DNA from: Paraconiothyrium sp. Pb-2020
Lineage: Eukaryota; Ascomycota; Dothideomycetes; Pleosporales; Didymosphaeriaceae
Direction: 5' to 3'
Assembly (NCBI GenBank): GCA_022419385.1
Contig: JAJUBI010000003.1
Coordinates: 2,046,001-2,110,000 of the forward strand
Length of the DNA stretch: 64,000 bases
The position numbers were made by a program, and so were the translations under genes. Below, piece by piece: positions 56,963 to 64,000 of the stretch; the stretch's first letter is position 1, and each line of letters opens with the position of its first letter. The notes under the pieces were generated by a model, which saw only the letters and a list, made by a program, of their open reading frames with translations, was not told the DNA's origin and did no database searches.

Positions 56963-58411
56963 TCAAATATTAGCCTTCCAATCCATACCCACAAGCGCCC
57001 ATCTCGTCGCAATCAACAAAAACCCTCCAATCAGAAAACTCGTCCCCGCCCAAACATTCGCGTAGGTGTAACTCCCGCCCGCAGTCTGAATCAGTGCGCC
57101 GGCAAGCGGCGGTCCCGTCAAGCTCGCAAAGCTCACAATTGTAAACGCCATACCCATTCTCACACCAGCTTTCTTCAAATCTTGCACTTTGCTGCATTTC
57201 CCGATTACGGCAGGCCAAAGTGCTTGGATGACTGCGGATCCGGAACCGTAGATGGCGGCAAAGGTGTACAGTCCGCCGATGCTATGGATCCCAATCCAGG
57301 AGTACATCATTATGCTACAGAGAAAGGCGAATGGGATGAGCACATTGAGAGAGCCAATTTTGTCGGCATAGTAGGTGGGAAGGAGGCGGAAGATAAAGCC
57401 CATGCAGACGGTGACCAGTAAGAGATTGATAGAAGATTGGTACGGCACGCCCAAGACGTTGCGACCGTATGCGCCAACATAAAAGAAAGCGAAGTACAAG
57501 CCCCAGAAATTGAAGAACATTGCCGTGCAGAAGAGCGAGTAGGGTAGTTCGCGGAAGGAAGCCCAGTCCACAATTTCGCCGCTCTTGCGTGGTGGCAGAC
57601 GTGTGCGAAAGAGTGCTATGGCGACGACGTTGAGAGCGAGCATGATAAAGCCAATTATGCGGATTGTCCATGGGAAGCCGAGGCGTGGAAGACACTGCTG
57701 GACAATGACGGGCATGATGACGCCTCCCGTGCAGGATCCTAGCGCTGTCAAGCCCATTGCGAAAGCCCTCCTCTTCACAAAATACGTGGATACGAGAGCC
57801 ATGGCTGGGCAAAATTGCAGGCCATTTGAAATACCGAGACAGATAGCTTGCGACAAGAACAGGTGCCAAAGCTTCGTGCTTTCAGCCATTGTGAAGACTC
57901 CGACAATTTGGAACACAGCGCCAGCAATGTACGAATGGCGGAAAAAGCCTGCATCTATGGCTCTGCCGGTAAAGGTGCCAATGCCGAAGAGTAGAAAGAC
58001 CTGTAACGAGCCAATCCAGGAAATGGTGGATGGCGCAATGCCCAACGTTGTTTGATAGTACGTCTGGAACACACCAAAGGATGTGAAGAAACCAAAAGTA
58101 TTGAAGACGGTGATGTGGGTACAAAGGACCTGGATCCAGGCTGTTGTGCCACCATCTGGCGCAGGCCCAGGGTCTCTCCAACTCGACGCCGCAGACCTCC
58201 TGGAGAACACTTTTGAGATGCCACTCGGTTGCTCCGTTGTCTTTTCGTGGGGCTCAACGTCCTCCTCTTGCGCCTCTGCAGCTTCTTGTATCTCGTCGTC
58301 GCGCGTGCTGGGCCATGCTCTTAATCCGCGTTCTGCATCCTCTGAAATGACGTTGCTGGTATTGGTCGGGTTTTTCTCTGCGTCGCCGATGTCTCCGCTG
58401 GCCGAAGGCAT
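56963..58411 (-). CDS. MFS transporter, monocarboxylate (MCT/SLC16-like) family
   Basis: A single exon encodes 482 residues. A hydrophilic N-terminus of about 85 residues precedes PDGGTTAWIQVLCTHITVFN, the MCT signature start ([D/E]GG..W). Twelve hydrophobic spans follow, with family blocks TFGFFTSFGVFQTYYQTTLG, then SQAICLGISNGLQFCPAMAL, YFVKRRAFAMGLTALGSCTG and, in the second half, NLLLVTVCMGFIFRLLPTYY. The C-terminus is very short (ALVGMDWKANI). Fungal relatives carry monocarboxylates or unknown solutes (yeast Mch proteins) or sit in secondary-metabolite clusters. No cluster is visible here, so the substrate remains open. The ATG is the first in frame. Confidence 0.92.
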   Translation of the reverse strand: MPSASGDIGDAEKNPTNTSNVISEDAERGLRAWPSTRDDEIQEAAEAQEEDVEPHEKTTEQPSGISKVFSRRSAASSWRDPGPAPDGGTTAWIQVLCTHITVFNTFGFFTSFGVFQTYYQTTLGIAPSTISWIGSLQVFLLFGIGTFTGRAIDAGFFRHSYIAGAVFQIVGVFTMAESTKLWHLFLSQAICLGISNGLQFCPAMALVSTYFVKRRAFAMGLTALGSCTGGVIMPVIVQQCLPRLGFPWTIRIIGFIMLALNVVAIALFRTRLPPRKSGEIVDWASFRELPYSLFCTAMFFNFWGLYFAFFYVGAYGRNVLGVPYQSSINLLLVTVCMGFIFRLLPTYYADKIGSLNVLIPFAFLCSIMMYSWIGIHSIGGLYTFAAIYGSGSAVIQALWPAVIGKCSKVQDLKKAGVRMGMAFTIVSFASLTGPPLAGALIQTAGGSYTYANVWAGTSFLIGGFLLIATRWALVGMDWKANI

Positions 58412-59187
58412 TCTTTTTCAATCGTACCTGAAGGCGCTCGCTACCCCGGGAAGCAGTGCAAGGCTAAGAGCAGAGGCTGAGGCGATTACTTCTAAAGAAC
58501 TGGTGCTGCGTACGAAAAGTCAAAAGGAAAATCTTGTTATTCCCGAGCAGAGTCATGATCCTATTACAAACACTAGAGCCGCTCTCGTGCATGTCCAATG
58601 CGATCTGCATCTTTAGCATCAGCAGCGTCTGCGTTCAGCCAATTGCGTGGAGTGGTGGGGAAAGTAGTGTCGGCAAGTGCGGCCGAAGATGCAGTTTATC
58701 CGACAATGAGCGGCACAGTTCGAACGCCGACGAGCCTTGGCTGCTTTCGGTGGAAGTTCTCATGTAGGCGAACTCTGCTGCAGTGTGGTTTGAACCTCGC
58801 ACCTGACTCAGTTTCGTAAGTAGAGCCAAAGCGAGGAGTGGGAGAAGGTGAAGGTAAGAAGAGAAAATGGTGGTGCACACAGTTACTCCTTCCTAGATAA
58901 GCAGTCTCGAATCATTCAGGCTATCGTTGAGAAGGGACGAGCATGCCCGTAAACGCTTCGAGCACTGTGCAACGCAGTCACACTATAGAACGACCTGCAT
59001 AGACTTGAATATACTCGACTGGGGCCATTGATGGCCTGACCGCGACCAATAGCTGCTTGTACCATACTAGCTATCTTTGTATGAACCGTACGTATCAACG
59101 AGACTATGAAGAGTCTCAGGTATAACAGAAACATAAGAATCAACGACCGTCAGGATGCTGAGCCATGACCAAGGACTACGGGGGCAT
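58412..59187. other. Intergenic region
   Basis: About 780 bp between the MFS start (-) and the SPF45 stop (-). A plus-strand open frame running across the MFS start is an antisense shadow. Nothing else was recognised. Confidence 0.5.
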
Positions 59188-60882
59188 TTAGTGATCGAAG
59201 ACTGATGCTTCGAATTTGGCTTCATTGTAGTAATGTGCCCGTATGTTGCGACCGCGGAACTGGTAGCCTTCGTGGAAGCGATTGACGGCCTGCGTCTGTC
59301 AGAGACATCCATCACAACATGGAAGAAAACACTTACATTCAAAGCACTCAGCTCTGAGGCAAATTTGATGTACACCGGCTGAGAATCGCTGCTCAAGTTC
59401 ACATAGACGCGCTCGATCCTACCAAACTGTCCATTGTCAGTAAAGGTCCGATCCGGCTTGACGAGGCACTACTGACCTTGTCATCAAAAGTCTGGCCCAT
59501 CTCTTGTCGCACACCACCATCGTCGCGATCGGCATCAATTTTCCAGTTGATGCCGTCCACACAGCCCCAGGCAACGATGACCTTCGATTCTTGTCCAAAT
59601 CTGTCCGGCTCCTTCCGCTTGGACGTATGTCCACCAAGGATGTCAAAGACCTGTTGACTTTTGATAACTTTCCCGTTTTCATCGTACTCGTCGGGTTCAG
59701 CCACTCTTTTATCTGCTTTGCGCGCCTTGACCTCCAGGTGCGTCGTAATTCCATCGCTGTTCTTGCCCAGACCTTCACCCTTCTTGTAGCCCATTTTCGC
59801 CATCATTTGCTCTGCTTTGCTAAGCTTCGGTCGTTTTGCCGGTCGTTCTTCTTGAGGCGGCTCGTCTGCCTTATCGGGCACATGATAGCGGACGGGCGGT
59901 GCAGAGATGGTAGCGTGCTCGTAACGTACTGGAGGCGCAGAGAGGGTGGGATTGTAGCGAACAGGAGACGCGGATATTGTTGGATCGTAAGACGCGGAAG
60001 CTGGCGGTGGAGGAGGTGGGATGTTCGTAGGCACTTCACTTGGTGGAGGGGGTGGCGGTGGTTGCGCGTTGGCTGCGGATGTCTGCAAAAGACGCGCTCG
60101 CCGAGCGTAAGGATCTTCGTCGCTCTGTACATCCGAAGCAATTGGCGAGTCCGATGTACGGTCTTGATCGTAGCTGGCCGGTGGTGCAAACGAAGGCTTG
60201 GGCGAAATGGACGTGGTGGACGTAGTGGACGCAGTGTCGAGGTTCGCAGAGGATACAGGAGGAGCAAGGGGAGGCGCTTCGCTGCTCTTGTCCGGTCTGG
60301 CTTGCGTCAGTAAGAAGTCGGCGAAGGCTTCCACCTTCAAGCGATAGGCTCCGCTCGCTCTGTACGCGCGCAGATTCGACGGTCGATCTGGCCTGTAGGG
60401 TGCATCCCCCTTCCACCAGCCAAACTGCTTCGCAAACTTTTTCTCCTGCTTCTTTTTCTCCCTCTGTTGCCTATCCATCTCTCTCTTATATTCGAGAGCC
60501 GCCGCATCGTCATCAGCCGTACTGCGCCACCAGTCGAGGCCCGGCTGCTGGCTTGTTGCGGTCGTGGATTCGGGCGGAGGATCCGAAGACGACGAAGCAG
60601 ACATGACGGGTCGCGCTATGGCAGGCTTTTTGACGTTGGCACCCTTCACCTGGGGACGTCTTATGTGGTGCGGGTTGTGAAAGGCTGTAGATTGTCATAA
60701 GTCCTCGACGTTCATGTACACAGCGTGCGTTCTAAGAAGATACCAGGTGTTTTCTTTTGCTCAGTCTTTGCCTGCTCTTCCGAGAACTTGACAGGCGCAG
60801 ACTCGGCGACGGTAGCTGCCGCGTATGGATTAGGAAGGCCTTTCGCGCCAGCGCCATAAGGATTGGGTAGCTGCGATGCCAT
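59188..60882 (-). CDS. Splicing factor SPF45/RBM17-like (G-patch plus RRM/UHM)
   Basis: Four exons on the minus strand, 60744-60882, 59477-60684, 59337-59426 and 59188-59289, encode 512 residues. The N-terminus begins MASQLPNPYGAGAKGLPNPY, followed by a conserved patch LDWWRSTADDDAAALEYKRE and the GWWKGDAPYRPDRPSNLRAY block. The middle is Pro-rich, with two polyproline runs and three SAPPVRY-type repeats. A G-patch (QMMAKMGYKKGEGLGKNSDG) is followed by an RRM/U2AF-homology motif split over three exons (VIVAWGCVDGIN, then FGRIERVYVNL and VNRFHEGYQFRGRNIRAHYY). Human SPF45 has the same order and binds U2AF/SF3b ULMs in 3' splice-site selection, and also acts in repair. A nuclear splicing role is expected. 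Confidence 0.88.
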
Positions 60883-61269
60883 GGTAGCGGTATCCTCCTG
60901 CGCTGACGGATAGCTGCGTGGCCTTGATAGAAATGGCAAGCTTCAACTTGGCGTGGAATGGTTGCGTGTTGAGTGGACCATGCCCGCGTTAGGAGTTAGC
61001 TGGGGTTCGTAGAGCCGCAAGCCCGGACCCTGAATCACGTGTAATGACGATTCCTCGGGTCGGGAATTATCGTCGCTAGAGATATCGTCGGCAATAGATC
61101 AGTCCGTATCTCTAGTACACACGAGCTGGCTCGCGTGCTTCCTCTCTCAGTCCCTCCTTGTGACCTGCCCGTTTCTTAGACTATAGTGAGTGCTATCGCG
61201 CCCATGGCGCGCCTATCGGTTGACCATCTATGCAGGACGTTCCCTTATCGTTGTACAGTAATAGACGCA
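60883..61269. promoter_or_regulatory. Divergent promoter SPF45/PCS60
   Basis: These 387 bp separate two start codons. The frame upstream of the PCS60 start is open and includes another in-frame ATG at 61204, but homologous proteins begin near the TLESAF motif, so 61270 is preferred. Confidence 0.5.
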
Positions 61270-62865
61270 ATGACTCCCGCGACTCTCGAGAGTGCCTTCT
61301 CGAAGGACTCTACGTCCACCGCTGTCATCGTCCCTGGAGATCATGTTCTAAGCGTCTCCTACCAGAAGCTTTCATCCGACGTGAAAGCTTTCCAGCAGAA
61401 GCTCGCAAATGTTGGTATTTCCGCGGAAGCAGCAGTGTCCATTGCTCTCCCGAACACGTACGAATTCATCGTATCCTTCATTGCCGCCTCATGGCAGCGC
61501 GCCATTGCCGCGCCGTTGAACCCCGCGTACAAGCAGTCCGAGTTTGAGTTTTACATCGATGACTTGAGTTCGGCCATTGCCCTTGTGCCGAAAGGCGCAT
61601 TCGCTCAGGATGCGGCCGCGGTACGAGCCGCGCGCAGATACAATGCCGCCATTGCCGAGTGCTACTACAACGGCCATGAGGTGGTCTTGGATGTCAAGGA
61701 AACGGGCAAGCTGGCTGGAAAGCACGCCTCGGTCGAGATTGCACACCCAGATGACGTTGCCCTCGTGCTGCACACCTCTGGAACCACGGGCCGCCCCAAG
61801 GCGGTGCCACTGACTCACCGAAATTTGTTGCGCACCATGAAAAACATTCAGTCGACATACCAGCTTACGCCCAAGGACAGAACCATGCTTGTCATGCCGC
61901 TGTTCCACGTTCACGGCTTGCTCGCCGGTTTCCTTGCGCCATTAGCATCCGGTGGATCAGTTGTTGTGCCTCCGAAGTTCTCTGCTTCCGTCTTTTGGAA
62001 AGACTTCGTCGAGCATCAGGCCAACTGGTACACGGCTGTTCCTACGATCCACCAGATCCTACTCAAAAATCAAGCTCCCAGCCCGTTGCCGAAGATTAGG
62101 TTCATTCGCTCATGCTCCTCGCCTCTGTCACCTAAGGTTTTCCATGAGCTTGAAAAGACATTCGGAGCTCCTGTTCTCGAAGCATACGCGATGACTGAGG
62201 CCGCTCATCAAATGACTAGTAACCCACTGCCGCCTGGCAAGCGACAACCTGGTAGCGTGGGTGTGGGCCAGGGCGTCGAGGTTGTCATCTTGGATGATTC
62301 TGGAAACGAGGTAGCCCAGGGCAAGGAGGCTGAAATCTGCATTCGAGGCGAGAACGTGACCAAAGGCTACCTCAACAACCCGGCAGCGAACGCATCTTCC
62401 TTCACCAAGGACGGCTTCTTCCGCACCGGCGACCAGGGCAAGAAAGACGCTGATGGCTATATAATCATCACTGGCCGCATCAAGGAGCTCATCAACAAGG
62501 GCGGTGAGAAGATTAGCCCAATCGAGCTTGATAATGTCATTGCTCAAAATCCAGCTGTTTCCGAGGCCGTCAGCTTTGCTCTAGAAGACGAGGTCTATGG
62601 GCAAGATGTTGGCCTAGCTGTCGTCGTGAAGGAGGGGCAGAAACTGAATGCTGGCGAGCTGAAGACCTGGATGGCAGAGCGCGTCGCCAGATTCAAGCTT
62701 CCCAAGAAGGTAGAGTTGAACCAACTCGTGCGAACACAAATTCAATACTAAATGCGGCAGATCTTCTTTACCGATATTATGCCCAAGACCGCCACGGGCA
62801 AGATTCAGCGCAGGCTTGTTGCCGAGGCCATGCTCAAGAAAGAGAAGCCCAGTGCTAAGCTTTAG
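61270..62865 (+). CDS. PCS60: Peroxisomal acyl-/oxalyl-CoA synthetase
   Basis: Two exons, 61270-62709 and 62761-62865, encode 514 residues. The intron (62710-62760) is phase 0. This is an AMP-forming adenylation enzyme with the P-loop-like motif TSGTTGRPK at 169-177, LEAYAMTEAAHQMTSNP, the FRTGDQGKKDADGYI motif, GRIKELINKGGEKISPIELD and the catalytic-lysine ending PKTATGKIQRR after the intron. The C-terminus is SAKL, with AKL fitting a type-1 peroxisomal targeting signal. Yeast Pcs60 and plant AAE3 are the closest layout and activate oxalate to oxalyl-CoA, though yeast Pcs60 is also described as a peroxisomal CoA synthetase. Oxalate or a medium-chain acid is the likely substrate. The start at 61270 is chosen by family alignment from memory; 61204 is possible. 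Confidence 0.92.
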
Positions 62866-63806
62866 AACTCTCCCGCTTTCGTCTGCCTTGTACAGCTTGT
62901 AATATTTTCCGATCCTCATCTGAATGTATCCGAAATACCGTAAGACATACAGCGCGCCGAATAGACTGTTAGATTAGACTACACGATTCATTTGTCAATT
63001 GCTCTTCTTCTACTTACTCCTTTGAGTGCAACGATGGCGCAATAGCTGCCTCATGAGCGGCGGCATGCTGAGCTTGGCGCAGGTAACCTTATGACATGGT
63101 GCCATTCGCAGTGCCGTGACTACTTCCGCTCCTCATTGGGTCTCGGTGGGCCTGAAGCAAAGTGCTGAGGAGAATACGACTGACCCCACATGGAAGACGA
63201 ATCGTTCCTTGTCTAAGCCGGCGTGGCTTCGCGTACGCGCCCATTTGCAATTAGCTGAACGCCTCATGGGGCTATATCCTCAGCCTCTACTTCCGTGTGC
63301 TTGTCCTTCCGGAGGTGTCCAGTCGAGCCATTTACTCCACTACTTCCCAGCGTTTTGCACACTTGCTCTCTCATGAGTCTTATTTTCTATGATTACATTC
63401 GCTTGACAATACTCGTTGTAGCCATGACATAGAACTGACTCTACCTATCTAATTGCGTAGTCGCATCGCACAGCAGTGAACGTTCGAACGAATTGCTAGT
63501 GTTGCCGCCCCTACGTGCTTTCGAGGTTTCCCATCGGCCCCCAATCAACAGCTCATAAGTGCGACTGAACCTCCAGTGTCTGCTCCAAGGCACATTAGAA
63601 GAACGACAACCTCCTCGTTATCTTGAGAATATGATTCGTCATTAGAGGTCATCAAATGCTATCCACCGTGGTTGAGGCTCCCCTATTTCCGGATATAGGA
63701 AGCGCGTTTCAACCAGCATAACCCCCGTCTAATCCACCCACCACGTTTCAAACAACAGGCGTAATTTACCATGGCCATCATGCGCCATACTGCGCCTGAA
63801 AGTATA
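62866..63806. other. Convergent intergenic region
   Basis: About 940 bp between the PCS60 stop and the stop of the edge fragment on the minus strand. One 86-codon open frame (63116-63376) has no recognisable content. Nothing else was seen. Confidence 0.5.
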
Positions 63807-64000
63807 TCATCCCTTATTCCTCAACAGTGATGACGCGTTAACTCGTCGGTTCACAGATCCCTTGGCCAGAACTCCTGCGTCGACAGCATCGGAGTCGAGC
63901 AGCTCATCTGTCAAATCAGCCTCCCACAGTTTAGACCACAAAAAAACAAAGTCATCGCTGAAGTCAATTCTGAGGACATCCAGGTCTACTGCTTCTCTTC
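63807..64000 (-). CDS. 3' end of an unidentified gene (right edge, partial)
   Basis: On the minus strand a frame is open from the window edge to a TGA at 63807-63809, giving 63 residues. The residues look like real protein: VDLDVLRIDFSDDFVFLWSK, then EADLTDELLDSDAVDAGVLA and a basic tail. It has an amphipathic, acidic-then-basic pattern but no motif I can name. The start and most of the gene lie outside the window. Confidence 0.4.
   Translation of the reverse strand, partial: REAVDLDVLRIDFSDDFVFLWSKLWEADLTDELLDSDAVDAGVLAKGSVNRRVNASSLLRNKG

Noticed and set aside
58790..58815. T-arm-like GGTTCAAACC on the minus strand
   Set aside because: No D-arm, anticodon arm or acceptor stem could be folded around it, so it is not a tRNA.
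59436..60313. Long plus-strand frame antisense to the SPF45 gene
   Set aside because: Shadow of the G-patch protein; composition (Trp/Arg-rich) is that of antisense to polyproline codons.

Overview
This window is nuclear DNA from a filamentous ascomycete, most likely a Dothideomycete. The genes carry short spliceosomal introns (mostly 45-110 nt, GTAAGT/GTATGT donors). They include Pezizomycotina-type families: a Zn2Cys6 regulator, a Pth11-like receptor, a DUF7708-NACHT protein, an RlpA-like secreted protein and a Cys-rich protein of a kind common in Dothideomycetes. No database search was possible, so the clade is an inference. Exon coordinates were assigned by eye from splice consensus plus frame continuity; every spliced model given was checked to be divisible by three, apart from the edge-truncated genes and the F-box-like fragment.

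Layout. 1-927: 3' part of a Cys-rich hypothetical gene (+). 1356-2306: SDR oxidoreductase (-). 3470-3898: small basic protein (+). 4621-5686: hypothetical (+). 5.7-8.6 kb: gene-free, ending in a GC-rich block upstream of a secreted RlpA/expansin-like gene (8633-9496, +). 9.5-12.9 kb: gene-free, with a decayed repeat pair. 12877-17797: a housekeeping block of KGD4 (-), Mediator subunit 18 (+) and the DNA end-repair enzyme PNKP (+, nine exons). 17.8-20.8 kb: a second gene-free, partly GC-rich stretch before a large Ser/Pro-rich hypothetical gene (20835-22432, +). 22.4-26.5 kb: gene-poor, AT-richer. 26538-37885: four minus-strand genes: Zn2Cys6 regulator, chorismate synthase ARO2, an ECM25-like RhoGAP and a TCP11/SOK1 protein. 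39276-40372: Pth11-like receptor with a reading-frame problem (+). 40995-41087: intron-containing tRNA-Asn (-). 41698-43531: a Dabb-domain protein (-) divergent from a DUF1761-like membrane protein (+). 44.8-49.2 kb: an accessory patch with a possible F-box-like fragment and an intact 900-residue DUF7708-NACHT gene (-). 49886-53716: NEM1 phosphatase (-) divergent from eIF2B beta GCD7 (+). 54785-58411: two transporters (-), an EamA/DMT carrier and an MFS monocarboxylate-type carrier. 59188-62865: splicing factor SPF45 (-) divergent from peroxisomal acyl/oxalyl-CoA synthetase PCS60 (+). The right edge holds the 3' end of an unidentified minus-strand gene.

Most genes are unrelated housekeeping functions (lipid, amino-acid, translation, transcription, splicing, repair). 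No biosynthetic gene cluster is apparent. The most unusual elements are the NACHT gene with its decayed neighbourhood, the frame-disrupted Pth11-like receptor, the two GC-rich leader blocks, and the diverged repeat pair whose differences include many transitions, as expected after RIP-like mutation.
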